Shown here: piece by piece, positions 41,067-52,100 of the stretch
Position numbering within the stretch: position 1 is the stretch's first letter
Layout: every line of letters begins with the position of its first letter
Assembly: GCF_026914185.1 (NCBI RefSeq)
Contig: NC_070571.1
Span: 682,001 to 746,000, forward strand
Source of the DNA: Puccinia triticina
Taxonomy: Eukaryota > Basidiomycota > Pucciniomycetes > Pucciniales > Pucciniaceae
DNA length: 64,000 nucleotides
Direction of reading: 5' to 3'
Translations under genes and position numbers: made by a program
The notes under the pieces: model-generated
The model's input: only the letters and a program-made list of their open reading frames with translations
What the model was told of the DNA's origin: nothing
The model's database searches: none

Positions 41067-44000
41067 CTAGAAACCCTGTACCGCCTTCCCACACTTTCCA
41101 TGTGCCAGTCGACCTAAAGACTTTGTGAGAACATCTGCAAGTTGATCGCATCCCGGGATCCATTGCAGGTCGGTCTTCTTCTCGTAAAGAGCTTGATTCG
41201 TCACATAGAAGTCGCGTTCAATGTGATGGGTCCTCTTGTTGGACGCGTCTTCGCAGCCTATTTTAACCGCCGCTTGATTGTCGCAGAATATTCTTACCAC
41301 GAAGTCAGCGCCAATAATGTCAGATAGGAGGTTCCGGATCCACAACGCGTGTCTCGTGGCATGCCCAAGCGCCATATATTCCGCCTGACACGTGGAGCTT
41401 GCAACAGTTACCAGGCGACGTGATACCCACATGATGGGCGCGCCGTACAGGCGGATGAGCACACCGTAGGTTGATCTTGAGTTTGGTCCCCCCCAGTTGG
41501 CGTCCACAAAACACTCCACGGGAAAGTTGCCAGCATTCTTGGGATTGATCAAAAGCGGCGTGTCTCTAGAGTTCGCCAGGTAACCTATTAGGTGCTTCAG
41601 TCCCTTCCAATGTAGAGTAGATGGCTTTGCGGAGAAGCGCGCAAGATAGTTCACACTGTAGGCGATGTCCGGTCGCGTCCCAACCGTAACGTAGCTTAAG
41701 CCGCCCACGGCAGATAAGTAGTCTGAGCTGTTGATGCCTTCTTGATCTTCCTCAGAGTTGGTGGAGAAACCTTCAGGGAGTGGAGTTGAGTTTAAAGTAG
41801 TCCCATCCCACCGCTCTTTCAGAATTTTTGAGATCAAGTTTGGTTGAGTTAGCTCAAAACCATCAGCTGTCCTTTTGATTTTTACGCCTACCATGCTAGT
41901 CAGTCCTTCCTCCCATTTTATTTCAAGGCTGCCCTTCAGTTGCTGTTCTAGTTTCCGTAGCGCTGTATCAGATGAGCCAGTCACAATTCCGTCGTCGACA
42001 TGAACCCATATGATAGAGCGATTCTTTTTGTTGCTGAGTGTGTAAACACTAGAGTCGTAATAGCTGGAAGAGTAACCGAGATCCTTCAATGTCCCACTGA
42101 GATGTTTCCACCAACATCTCGCTGCTTGCTTGGTCCCGTAGAGCGCTCGTCGCAGGAGACAAGCCTCGCCTGCGTTCACATCTAGTCCTTCTGGTGCCTG
42201 GACCCAAACTTCCTCATCTATCGGAGCATTGAGGTAAGCCGCCACGAAGTCAAAATTATATATTGGCCAATTGTTCTTGGCTGCTATGGTCAGCAGGACG
42301 CGCATCAAGGTGAATGTAGCCGTGGGTGCAAATGTGTGAGCGAAATCGGTGCCCTCTTTCTGATTGAAGCCCTTGGCGACGTACCGCGCCTTGAATTTTG
42401 TGGAGCCGTCGGCGTTGGTTTTCCGCGCAAAAACCCACCGGGCACCCAGTCTTCTCCTGTTTGACGGTAACTTGCGCACAATCCATACTGACTTCCGCCG
42501 GAGATTTTCTAGCTCTGTATCTACGGCAGCTTTCCAGTGCGTGGCGTCTTTAGATCGCATTGCTTCTTTGAATGTCCTGGGTACGGATTCCGAACTATCA
42601 GCGCAGTTTGCTTGGCATTCATCAACAGACTCTTCCTGTTTCTTGACTTTTAGTTCATCGGTGAAGTCATTCATGCGAAGGTGTTTCGATTCAGTCCTTG
42701 GAGTCAGCTGTTTAGTGGCTTTTGCAGGCTCTTTGTCATCTTTAGTGTTCTCAGCCGGGCCTGATGGAAGTGCATTGCGCCCAAAGTCCGCCCACGCCGA
42801 GGATATCATCTTCTTCGTCTTCGGGATCCAGAAGGTCCAACCTTTAGAGTCTGGGAGGTGTCCAACAACCAAGCCCTCGACCGCCCTATCATTGAGTTTT
42901 TTCCGTTTTTCTGGTGCTACAAGCACATATGCCTGAGAGCCAAAAACCCTGGTTCTGTCCAGTTGAGGTTTTTCGCCGTAAAAGCATTCGTAGGGTGTCT
43001 TCTCTTTGGTTACACGATTTGGGATCCGTTTTAGCGTCCAAGCAGACCACATGAACGCGTATCCCCAGAATTCACGGCCTAATTCGCTGTCATAAAGTAT
43101 GCTACGACCCATATCGGAAACAGTCCTGTTATACCGTTCAGCCGCTCCGTTTTGAAAATGATGGTAAGGCAAGGAACGCTCGGCTACAATTCCTTTCTCA
43201 CTGAGGAACTTACCCAGGACTTTTGAGTCAAATTCGCCGCCGTTGTCGGATCTTAGAACCTTCAATTTTGAGCCTGTTTGTGTCTCCCACCGCGTGATTG
43301 TTTGCATTAACATTTCAGCCGCTTCTGCTTTAGTCTTGAGGACCTTGACTTCGCTGTACGACGTAAAAATGTCCCGGATAGTGAGCGCATATTTACCTCC
43401 AGACATAGTGGGTGTGTCAAAAGGTCCCATCAGGTCAACACACACTACTGACAATTTCGCGAGGCAGCGATTGGTCGGACCCAAAGCTGATGTCCTTGTT
43501 GCTTTGCAAATAGAGCAAACGGGGCACTTGATTGATCCGCTTGGCATTGTTGCAGGGAGTCCATATCCTAGCTGAAGTTTTACCATGCGACAGATTTTTC
43601 TCAGGCTTGCATGTCCGAAGAGCCTATGCCAGAAAAGGAGGGTCTTCTCATCAGGGGTCAGATCTTCGGCTCTCCAAGTGAATTGGTTGTGTTCAACCAA
43701 GTTGGGCGATTTAAAAATAGCATGTGTATTTATTTCAGGAACATCAATGGAAATACACGATTGGGGAGAAGGTATCGTAGGGGAAACAAGAGCTCGGAGA
43801 GGTCGCTGTAATGGCCAGGTGTTGGTAGCGGGATCAAAATTGCTCCTCATAAGGAGGCTTCCGTCTCTAGAGATGAGGTCAATTGAATCGAAGTTTCCGT
43901 TGACCTTGAAACAAGCGTCAGATTTCTTGAACGCAGCAACAGACAGTAAAGTTGACCTAGCCCGCTCACAGAAATAAACGTTCTTAACAACGATGATTGT

Positions 44001-45884
44001 TTTCCTCATCCCGACAAATTTCAAAGTACCCGTGCCTGTGATGAAATCACAAGCCGAGTCAGTCGCTACTTTCACGGCGATAGGTTGAGCAAGGGGGGCG
44101 AAATCAAACAGTGCATACCTATCGCCTGTGACATTGTCGGAGGCACCGGAGTCCCAAATGACTTCTTGGCTAGTCCGGTCGAGAGTCATTTCACGGAGAT
44201 CAAAACGGTGGCCGGACGGTTCGGCTGATAAGTTTTCATTTTCGAAAACATGTTCAACTTCTTCATCCTCTTCGGCAAAAAGATCGGGGTTGATCTGTCT
44301 TGCCTCAACCTGTTTGTTGGTCTGAGCGGGGCTGGAGGACTTATTTTGGTTGAAGGCCGCCGGACGAGGAAGATTAGAGGGCATGGTGAGCGGTCTGGAT
44401 TCGGGTTGGGATGGCCTGATGTATGGCAACCGGTCGAAGTTGTAGGTTATTGAATAGGGCGGGAAGTTTGCGTTCGGAACAGGCCGGCGGGTGGTAGGAT
44501 GATTGCCAGGGTTGTTCTTCCTGCTGATGGGGCAATGGGAGGACATGTGGCCGATTTGTTTGCAGATGTAGCAGCGCGCTGGCTTGTTGATAGCCATAGC
44601 AGTTACTTCGGCCTCGTCGATAGATCCTGAAACGGGGACTTCGCTAGATCCTGAAACGCTAGTGTTAGTGCGGCTAGCTAGACTGACGTTCAAAGCCGAA
44701 GTATCCTCGCGGCCAGTCGTTTGTGCTAGGTTGTGCTCGGCCCGTGCGGCGTCCCAGTAGCGCAGTACATCTTCAACCCCTGGGGACGAATCTTCATGCG
44801 TTTCCATAAACAAATCGATTTTCCGATCGACGACAGGGCGAAGGTGATCATTGAGGTTCCCTTGGAGTATAAAGGAGCGGATGGTGTCCCAGGTAAGGTC
44901 GACGCCTTGCTCTACAAAGGTTCTTGCACAGTTGTCGAACTCGGCGAGGACTTCGGCGGAGCTGTTGAAGTTGGAGAGTGAAATAGACTTGAGAGTTTCC
45001 CACGCCTGTAATTGCCGCGCACGGTTGATAACGCGGAAACGGGATGCAAGATGCGCAAAAATCTTGGCCGAACTGTCGAGATCCAAAAGGTTGTACGCGA
45101 GATCATTGTGAACAGATGAGTAGATGATCCCGCGGGCGATCTCTTCGTGGTATGCGTTCACAGGTGCGTTCTCCTCCGGAGTGTAGAAGTCAGGATTACG
45201 AAATCTCTTCGAGGCTGCCGCCCGGAGGGCCTGCTCCCATCGACGCACATTGGAACCGTCGGGTTTGAGGAAATCTTCACTGGCGAAGTCCTTGATTGCA
45301 GCTGTGACTATTGCCGAGATTTTGGAGTCCTCATCAAGTTCCCAGCGGGCGTGTGATCTAGCTTCTTCTGCTGTCCTACGAGCGCGATCCTCCTCGCGGC
45401 GTGCTTGCTCGGCCTCACGTTGAAGGCGCATCTCGTTCACAAGATTTGCGATATCGCTGCTGGAAACTGCTGGTTGGTGGCCGGGTGATGTCGGGACGTT
45501 CATCCGGTTGGTTTTTGAGTCGTCCAGGTGTGGGGCCGGTTCAGTGCGCCTCCAGTTAGCCGCCGACGAACCAATGGTGCGGCCGGTGATTCGCGGTTGG
45601 AAGGTTGTCTCCGCAGGCGCCTCGTCCAAATCCGATTGGGCCCGGTTTTTTCCTTTGTCCAGTCCAAAGTAGGTTGAGGGGCCTTCTTGACGACTGGTCT
45701 CTGAGGGAATTCGGTTGAGACGGCGTCTGAAGTAATCGTTTGATGCCAGTTGTGGGCCCAGCACCGACCTCATTGTTGGATTCTTCGGCGTGTTACGGTC
45801 GATCGTCCGCAGACCAGGTATTGGACCTGAGAGATTGGATGACCTGGGAATGAAACGGCCGGAGGGTGGTTTATTGTCGGCCAT
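41067..45884 (-). CDS. D3 Gag-Pol polyprotein (Copia)
   Basis: One uninterrupted frame of 1605 residues from ATG 45884 (MADNKPPSG); an in-frame ATG-less extension upstream is less likely. Order: Gag with a helical E/R-rich segment; zinc knuckle CYICKQIGHMSSHC (about residue 436); protease WDSGASDNV (about 577); GAG-pre-integrase (FWHRLFGHASLRK ... CPVCSICKA); integrase D in CVDLMGPF (about 817), D in RSDNGGEFD (about 880), E in NGAAERYNRTV (about 912); RT with FDFVAAYLNAPIDEEVW and WVHVDDGIV (about 1293); RNase H CFVDANWGG and STCQAEYMALGHA (about 1458-1510), KSLGRLAHGKCG at the end. This order (integrase before RT) defines Ty1/Copia. No lesion seen. Confidence 0.96.
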   Translation of the reverse strand: MADNKPPSGRFIPRSSNLSGPIPGLRTIDRNTPKNPTMRSVLGPQLASNDYFRRRLNRIPSETSRQEGPSTYFGLDKGKNRAQSDLDEAPAETTFQPRITGRTIGSSAANWRRTEPAPHLDDSKTNRMNVPTSPGHQPAVSSSDIANLVNEMRLQREAEQARREEDRARRTAEEARSHARWELDEDSKISAIVTAAIKDFASEDFLKPDGSNVRRWEQALRAAASKRFRNPDFYTPEENAPVNAYHEEIARGIIYSSVHNDLAYNLLDLDSSAKIFAHLASRFRVINRARQLQAWETLKSISLSNFNSSAEVLAEFDNCARTFVEQGVDLTWDTIRSFILQGNLNDHLRPVVDRKIDLFMETHEDSSPGVEDVLRYWDAARAEHNLAQTTGREDTSALNVSLASRTNTSVSGSSEVPVSGSIDEAEVTAMAINKPARCYICKQIGHMSSHCPISRKNNPGNHPTTRRPVPNANFPPYSITYNFDRLPYIRPSQPESRPLTMPSNLPRPAAFNQNKSSSPAQTNKQVEARQINPDLFAEEDEEVEHVFENENLSAEPSGHRFDLREMTLDRTSQEVIWDSGASDNVTGDRYALFDFAPLAQPIAVKVATDSACDFITGTGTLKFVGMRKTIIVVKNVYFCERARSTLLSVAAFKKSDACFKVNGNFDSIDLISRDGSLLMRSNFDPATNTWPLQRPLRALVSPTIPSPQSCISIDVPEINTHAIFKSPNLVEHNQFTWRAEDLTPDEKTLLFWHRLFGHASLRKICRMVKLQLGYGLPATMPSGSIKCPVCSICKATRTSALGPTNRCLAKLSVVCVDLMGPFDTPTMSGGKYALTIRDIFTSYSEVKVLKTKAEAAEMLMQTITRWETQTGSKLKVLRSDNGGEFDSKVLGKFLSEKGIVAERSLPYHHFQNGAAERYNRTVSDMGRSILYDSELGREFWGYAFMWSAWTLKRIPNRVTKEKTPYECFYGEKPQLDRTRVFGSQAYVLVAPEKRKKLNDRAVEGLVVGHLPDSKGWTFWIPKTKKMISSAWADFGRNALPSGPAENTKDDKEPAKATKQLTPRTESKHLRMNDFTDELKVKKQEESVDECQANCADSSESVPRTFKEAMRSKDATHWKAAVDTELENLRRKSVWIVRKLPSNRRRLGARWVFARKTNADGSTKFKARYVAKGFNQKEGTDFAHTFAPTATFTLMRVLLTIAAKNNWPIYNFDFVAAYLNAPIDEEVWVQAPEGLDVNAGEACLLRRALYGTKQAARCWWKHLSGTLKDLGYSSSYYDSSVYTLSNKKNRSIIWVHVDDGIVTGSSDTALRKLEQQLKGSLEIKWEEGLTSMVGVKIKRTADGFELTQPNLISKILKERWDGTTLNSTPLPEGFSTNSEEDQEGINSSDYLSAVGGLSYVTVGTRPDIAYSVNYLARFSAKPSTLHWKGLKHLIGYLANSRDTPLLINPKNAGNFPVECFVDANWGGPNSRSTYGVLIRLYGAPIMWVSRRLVTVASSTCQAEYMALGHATRHALWIRNLLSDIIGADFVVRIFCDNQAAVKIGCEDASNKRTHHIERDFYVTNQALYEKKTDLQWIPGCDQLADVLTKSLGRLAHGKCGKAVQGF

Positions 45885-45941
45885 TCGGAGGAGAGGGGTA
45901 ATGGAGAGATAGAAGAGAAAAAAAAAAGAGGAGTTGTCCAC

Positions 45942-46561
45942 AGTCGGCGTAGGCGTTCCAAGGTTAAGCAGATCGAGACCTCTCTTGCTGGGTTTTCTTG
46001 CTAAGTTTAAACCCAGTTTATTATTCTCGCAGCGGCGTCGTAGCTATGGGTGATCAGCCCAACGCAAATATCTGCAGGATATTCACCACAAGCTCGCTTA
46101 AAGAACAACAAACTAAGAATATCCCTGCAAGGGTAACCGCACAAGAGTAGGAATTACTGTCAACTGACTCTCCCGAGGTCGAATTCGGTCGGATAATCAG
46201 GGAGGTAGAGAAGAAAGAGAAAAAGTTTGATATGATGTGTATTTTTTTTTTTTTATTATTATTTTTTTTTTTTTATTGATTTGTTTTGCGATTTCGTAGA
46301 TTTGCGGTGTTAAGAGGTGGATAGATAAGTGAAGAAAGAGAAGAAAAGAAACTGGTTCGGAGATGTGTCTAGAAGGGCAAAAGGAAACTTGCTCGCTGTC
46401 GGACTACGATGACTCGTCTGATTCGACTACGGTGCTTGTTCGTTGTTTGAACTACGGGGAAAGCTCGTCCTTACGCCAGCTACGTGTATTTGATAGATAA
46501 GATTATAGTTATATGTTATTTCTTTGAAGATGCGAGCTACTCTAGCGAGAGGCTCATAACC
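45942..46561 (-). other. D3 leader (5' UTR)
   Basis: Non-coding sequence between the 5' LTR and the polyprotein, with two long A/T runs near 46240-46275. Begins with the PBS at its right end. Confidence 0.7.
46545..46561 (-). other. D3 primer-binding site: anticodon region of tRNA-iMet
   Basis: In element sense the first bases after the 5' LTR are GGTTATGAGCCTCTCGC. The complement contains GGCTCATAACC, the anticodon stem-loop of initiator tRNA-Met (loop CTCATAA). Drosophila copia primes from the same internal site with a 5' half of this tRNA. Confidence 0.6.
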
Positions 46562-46685
46562 TGTTGTGTAGAGAGCTCCGAGTCATCAATACTTTTCATC
46601 TAGAAGAGAGGAAAAGAGACTATATAGACTATCTACACGGACTGTGACATGTGTTGCAGTCGAGTACTGTGACTATGTCACAACA
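46562..46685 (-). repeat. 5' LTR of element D3
   Basis: 124 bp, matches 40831-40954 apart from TGTTGCAG/TGTCGCAG. Confidence 0.92.
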
Positions 46686-46767
46686 CAAACAACAATAACA
46701 CTATCAGCATCTCCACTATCAACCTTCAACACCCTTCAGATTTAGAGTCAACTTATCTGCTTCAATC

Positions 46768-49185
46768 ATGTCTGCCCAAGGATCTCCCTACACCAATGTT
46801 GCTCCCAGTCTTTACCCTCCAGTGGATCCATCCAGTAATGCTGCAGTTCAGGACTCCACCACTTCCAACACTGGTCAGACTCAGGTTCCTCCCAATGGTC
46901 CAGGTTATCAACCTTCTTCCAATGCTCCAGATCCCCAGGGTTCTTCTACTCCACAAGTCAACTCCAGTTCTTACAGACCTCCACCTGGACCTCAGACTTC
47001 CAGTATCCCTAGATACACAGGATATAGAGATACCAATCAGCTTTCAGAAGATTCAGAAGATTTAAATGCACCACCACCCCGCTTTCCCAGGTTCCAGCGC
47101 CAAAGGGATGACTCAACACACTCTACCAGGTCCAACACTCACTTTTTAAATAGGGAACCAGCTATGCCTAGGTATGAGGATCCTGTCAGCAGAGGAGTAA
47201 AGATCAAACCCATGGACAAAGAGCTCTTCTTTGATGGAACCAACATGCCTGTGGAGAAGTTCATTAGAAGGTATGAAAGTGCTGGAAGAGATGATGGTGC
47301 TAACTCTAAGGAACTGGCTGGACAAATCATTGCTTTTATCAAAGGGTTGGACCTTAAGGATGAAGTGGAAGACATGTCAGGCCATGAAAACTTGGATTGG
47401 GAAACCCTGAAGAAACAGCTACTCACCAGGTTTGGAACTTCTCAGCCATTGGTCAGATATACCAGGGAGGATCTCAGGAAACTAGCCTACAAATCTGCCC
47501 AGGATGGAGGAATCAGCACCTTGGAAACCTTCAACACATTCAGAAACAAGTTTGAAACCATCACTCACTACTTGGTAAGAATGGGGTACAGTACCAGCCT
47601 GGAGGAATTCAGACACCTTCTTTTGGAAACTCTTCACAAGGATCTGGATCAAAGAGTTACTAGGAGCTTGATGAGGGACAATCAAATGCTAGCCTCAAAG
47701 GATGGAGGTGATATCTTGCCAGACACTGAAACTCTTCTTACCTACATTCACCAGGAAGTTTACTCAAGATCAGTGGTCAACAGAAGGACTGAATGGAGGG
47801 CAGAAGAGAAATTCACTTTGGACAACTCACCTAGGACCTTCAAACCCACACCTGCTACTCAGGGAACTGCTCCTACTGCTTCTATTTCTCTGGACAAACA
47901 AGTGGAACTCCTTACCAAACAACTTGCATCCCTCACTGCTGGCAAAGGACTACCTCCCCACATGGACAAACCTGCTAGGACCTGGCCATTCAAATGCTAT
48001 TATTTTCATCAGGAAACCCATGGAACCAACAGCTGCTCTCAACTTGCCCAGGACATGTCTAGTGGTGCTGTTATCAAGGATGGCAGAGATTACAGACTTC
48101 CAGACAAATCAGTTATTCCCTGGATTCCAAGCAGACCAATCAGAACCCCAGTGGAAGAGTACTCTAAAACTAAGCTCACATCTTCTTTTGGCCAACTAGA
48201 GGAGGACCCAGCCTATTATCAAACCCACAGTTATGAAGCAGACCTTGGAAAGAGGACCAGAAACAACTCTAAGGATCAGGATGAGGAGGAACCAGCCAAG
48301 TCAGACAAAAGGATCAGGAAGGAGAAACAGGACCTAATGGACATGGATACAGAGGAATTACTTCACATGACACAGCCCCCTACTCCTAGTGCTTCCAAAT
48401 CCCCTACTTCAAAAGGCTCCCCTCAAGTCAGATTCCAGGATAAGGACAAGGATTCAACCACTGCACCTAAGGACAAACCAGTTAAGAAGACCTATTTGGA
48501 AAAGACTTTGGCCAAGGAGTACCCAGGAATTGAGGAGGAAGTGGCTAGTAGGATGTTGACTGCAGGAAAGATGGAGTTGGCCTTTGGAGAAATCTTTGCT
48601 ATATCACCAGGAGTTACTGACTGTATCAGGAAGAAGATAACCAACAGAAGGGTCCCATTGGATGGTGTCAAATCAGCAAACTTCACAGACATGGAGGATG
48701 GAGAAGAACCAGCACAGGAGCAACCCACTACTCACTACTCCTGCCCCCTTGGATACATCACCATCACTATTGGAGGAGAGAAACATCAAGCACTCTTGGA
48801 TACTGGCTCTATGGTCAACATTATTCCTGAAACTCTTGCACATAAACTTGGATTAGTACTCACTGCTAAATCTATGAAGCTCAAAGGAATTGGAGGTCAC
48901 CTTACTGACATACCTGGAATTGCTGAAGATGTGGAGGTAACCATTGGGAAAGTAGTCAGGACAGTTCATTTCTGGGTAGCCAAAGGACCAGTTCAGATGA
49001 TTATTGGAAAGCCTTTCTTGATGGATGTCTCAGCTAACATCAACTACAATGGAGCCAGAGGAGAAGCACTTTCAATCATGGATTCAGCTGGTCAGACTTT
49101 TTTGGTTCCAATCATACTCCCCAGTAATCAGAAGTGGGAAACCAGCATACCTTCCAATTCTGGACTGGTAAATTTTTTAGATTGA
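46768..49185 (+). CDS. Element C Gag-protease
   Basis: 805 residues from ATG 46768. The N-terminus is disordered and rich in S, P, N and Q (to about residue 140). A Gag domain follows (KELFFDGTNMPVEKFIRRYE, WETLKKQLLTRFG), related to elements A and B. The expected zinc knuckle reads CYYFHQETHGTNSC (about residue 410), so the second cysteine is phenylalanine. A charged K/D/E-rich segment precedes a retropepsin-like protease with LLDTGSMVNII (about 678) and MIIGKPFLMD. The frame ends TTT TTA GAT TGA. CpG is nearly absent, and arginine is AGA/AGG throughout. Confidence 0.9.
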   Translation: MSAQGSPYTNVAPSLYPPVDPSSNAAVQDSTTSNTGQTQVPPNGPGYQPSSNAPDPQGSSTPQVNSSSYRPPPGPQTSSIPRYTGYRDTNQLSEDSEDLNAPPPRFPRFQRQRDDSTHSTRSNTHFLNREPAMPRYEDPVSRGVKIKPMDKELFFDGTNMPVEKFIRRYESAGRDDGANSKELAGQIIAFIKGLDLKDEVEDMSGHENLDWETLKKQLLTRFGTSQPLVRYTREDLRKLAYKSAQDGGISTLETFNTFRNKFETITHYLVRMGYSTSLEEFRHLLLETLHKDLDQRVTRSLMRDNQMLASKDGGDILPDTETLLTYIHQEVYSRSVVNRRTEWRAEEKFTLDNSPRTFKPTPATQGTAPTASISLDKQVELLTKQLASLTAGKGLPPHMDKPARTWPFKCYYFHQETHGTNSCSQLAQDMSSGAVIKDGRDYRLPDKSVIPWIPSRPIRTPVEEYSKTKLTSSFGQLEEDPAYYQTHSYEADLGKRTRNNSKDQDEEEPAKSDKRIRKEKQDLMDMDTEELLHMTQPPTPSASKSPTSKGSPQVRFQDKDKDSTTAPKDKPVKKTYLEKTLAKEYPGIEEEVASRMLTAGKMELAFGEIFAISPGVTDCIRKKITNRRVPLDGVKSANFTDMEDGEEPAQEQPTTHYSCPLGYITITIGGEKHQALLDTGSMVNIIPETLAHKLGLVLTAKSMKLKGIGGHLTDIPGIAEDVEVTIGKVVRTVHFWVAKGPVQMIIGKPFLMDVSANINYNGARGEALSIMDSAGQTFLVPIILPSNQKWETSIPSNSGLVNFLD
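49173..49179 (+). promoter_or_regulatory. -1 ribosomal frameshift site of element C
   Basis: T TTT TTA in the gag frame, six bases before TGA (49183-49185). A -1 slip reads TTT TTT AGA TTG and enters the pol frame. It is preceded by AAA, so A AAT TTT overlaps it as a second possible slip site. A nearby stem (CCAGG/CCTGG) is possible but weak. Confidence 0.65.
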
Positions 49186-52100
49186 GACCAGGTTTTCAGT
49201 TCCCTTCCCTTACAACTGCAACCCTGGAAAACAACCAAAAGCAACAAACTGTAGTCACTCATTCAGCAAAGTATAAATCAACTCTAAAAAAAATAAAACC
49301 AGTAAACCAACCAATGCCATTATCTCTCAATCCCCCATTATCAAGGCCACCACTCTCAAGAGATCCTTACCTCACTCCTTTAAGCCCTTTTCCTCCACCA
49401 TTCACTCCTACCTCCAAGATTACTCAAGAAAGGCTGGACCTCATCAATTTTGGACCTCCTGGATGGCTTTCTCCTCAAGAATATCTCCTGCTGGTATGGG
49501 TAATTGTGATTAGACAAGGTGCTTTGGCTTTTGTAGAAACAGAAAGAGGCCTTCTTAAACACACCTATGGACAGCCTTATATCATTCCAGTCATTCCCCA
49601 TGAACCTTGGCAACAGAAACCAATTCCAATCCCTGCACCCATCAAAGACCAGGTTATAGAATTGGTAAGAGAAAGACTCAGCACTGGCCTCTATGAACAA
49701 TCCTTTTCCAGTTATTCCAGCCCTATATTTTGTGTAAAGAAGCAGGATGGTAAGCTCAGAATTGTACATGACCTTCAGAAACTCAACAAAGTCATCATTA
49801 AGGACGCTGGACTACCACCAAAGACAGAGGAACTCATTGAATCATTCACTGGAAGGGCTTGCTATGGACTAGGTGATATTATGGGAGGATATGATGAAAG
49901 AGAATTAGCTCCAGAATCCAGACCTTTGACCACCTTTGAAACACCCCTTGGAAGATTTCAACTTACCAGATTACCCCAAGGAGCCACCAATTCAGTTGCA
50001 GTTTACCAGGCCCAAATGATGTGGATACTCCAGGATGAATTACCTCAAAATATGGGAATCTTTGTGGATGATGGAGGTATAAAGGGACCAACCTCTGACT
50101 ACAATGAAGAAACTCTAAAGGACAACCCCCAGATCAGAAGATTTATCTATGAATATGCCATTACTCTGGAAAGGATTCTTTTCAGGATTGAAGAAGCTGG
50201 ACTCACCATCTCTGGGAAGAAATTTGCTTGCTGTGTACCTGCTCTGGATCTGGTTGGCCATGTGGTTTGTAAGGAAGGCAGAAGGATATCCATCAAGAAG
50301 CTCAACAAAATTGAAACCTGGCCAACTCCCACCACTCCTTCAGATGTCAGAGGATTCCTAGGTATCTGTGTATATGTTAGAATGTTCATTAAAAATTACT
50401 CAACCCTCACTGCTCCACTCAGAAGACTCACCAGGAAGGACTCCTCTTGGGATTGGACTGAAGATTGCCAGGATGCCTTTGAGGACCTTAAAAGGATTGT
50501 TGGAACTGATATCACCCTAAAGAAATTGGACTATGGACCTGATGCTGGCTTAATCAAACTCTCAGTGGACTCCAGTGTTTTTGCTGCAGGTGCCGTTCTT
50601 ACTCAACAGGATTCTGATGGATTGGATAGGCCTGTGTTATATGAGTCAGTAGTCTTTTCACCCAGGGAATCAAAGTACTCACAATCCAAATTAGAACTCT
50701 GTGGTGTTGCCAAGATCCTCAAGAAACTTCAAACCAAACTGTGGGGTCAACATTTTCAACTCAGAGTGGATGCCCAGTGCCTTATTGGAATGATCAACAA
50801 CCCTTCACTTCCCAATGCCCCTATGAACAGATGGATTGGATTTATTCAGTTATTCTCCTATGACCTTGTTCACACTCCTGGAAAAACTTTCACCTTACCT
50901 GATGGACTTTCAAGAAGACCCCCTGATTCTGATGAAGATGATTGTCCTAGCTTTGATGAAGATGAAACCTGGATCAAGCCTCACCCTGGATTTGGAACTA
51001 AACACTCTTCTTTTTGCCTGCTTCTGGGGACATCAGCTCAGTTGGGGGAGGGGGTAAGTAACCTGCAGCAAGGAATTTGGAAGCACCTCCAGGAATACCT
51101 TTCAACCATGAACAAACCTCCAGGATGCAGCAGCCTGGAATTCAAGCAAATTTTGCACAAATCAGCCAACTTTTTCCTTTCCAATGGAGTCTTGCACAGG
51201 ATCAACAAACCATTTTCCCAGATAGTAGTCACCTCCCCTTCAGCTCAGAATTCCATCCTCAATTCCCTTCATGAATCTTTAGGCCACAGAGGTATTTCTG
51301 AAACCTACAGAAGAATTAAACTTAGATTTTGGTGGCCAGGTCTCAAGAGAGGTGTTACCAGGAGCAGCAACCATCTTTGGAAGAGTCAGTTTGGATACAG
51401 TTCACATCAAAGCTGGCAAATGGAAATACCTGGTAATTGCAAGAGATGACCTTTCTGGATGGGTAGAAGCAGTTGGACTAGAAAAGATTCAAGCAAAGAA
51501 AATCTCTCAGTGGTTCTTGGACAACTGGATCTACAGATATGGAGCCCCTTGGTCAGTCACTGTGGATGAAGGCTCTGAATTTGGACAACAATTTCAAAAA
51601 TCCCTTCTGGAATCTGGAATCAAAATCAAAGTCACCACCCCTTATTATCCTGAAGGAAATGGTATGGTAGAAAGAGGACATCAGGCAATTAAGGATACCT
51701 TGGTCAAGCTCTGTGGAAAAGAAGGCAAGAAGTGGAGGAATTATTTACCTTTAGTTTTATTTGCAGACAGAATTTCCACCAAAAGATCAACTGGTTACTC
51801 ACCTTATGAACTAGTTCTTGGACAGCCTCCCATCTTACCCATTGACCTAGAATTGGAAACCTTCTTTGGAGTGGATTGGTCAAAGGTAGAATCAACTCAG
51901 GATCTTTTATTGGCTAGGACTCAGCAGCTTGAAAACAGGGATACCATCTTGCAGCAAGCACACCATCAGCTTATGGATTCCAGGAAGAACTCTGTGGACT
52001 ATTGGAACAAGAAGAAAACATCAAGACAGCCACTAAAGAAAGGTCAATTAGTAGTAGTGTATAATAAATCTTTGGACTCTCAGTTTGGCAAACTCTTTGA

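Larger units (their letters stand above)
40831..46685 (-). mobile_element. Element D3: intact Ty1/Copia retrotransposon
   Basis: Short 124-bp LTRs at 46562-46685 (5' in element sense) and 40831-40954 (3'). TSD CAAAC at 40826-40830 and 46686-46690. One difference noticed between LTRs (a C/T at a CpG). A TATA-like TATATAG lies in the LTR. Polypurine tract GAGGGGGGGA abuts the 3' LTR. A single intact gag-pol frame of about 1600 codons and a tRNA-iMet-type PBS make this the best candidate for an active autonomous element in the window. Confidence 0.95.

Noticed and set aside
42364..42936. 190-codon plus-strand frame inside D3
   Set aside because: Shadow of the intact D3 polyprotein on the other strand.
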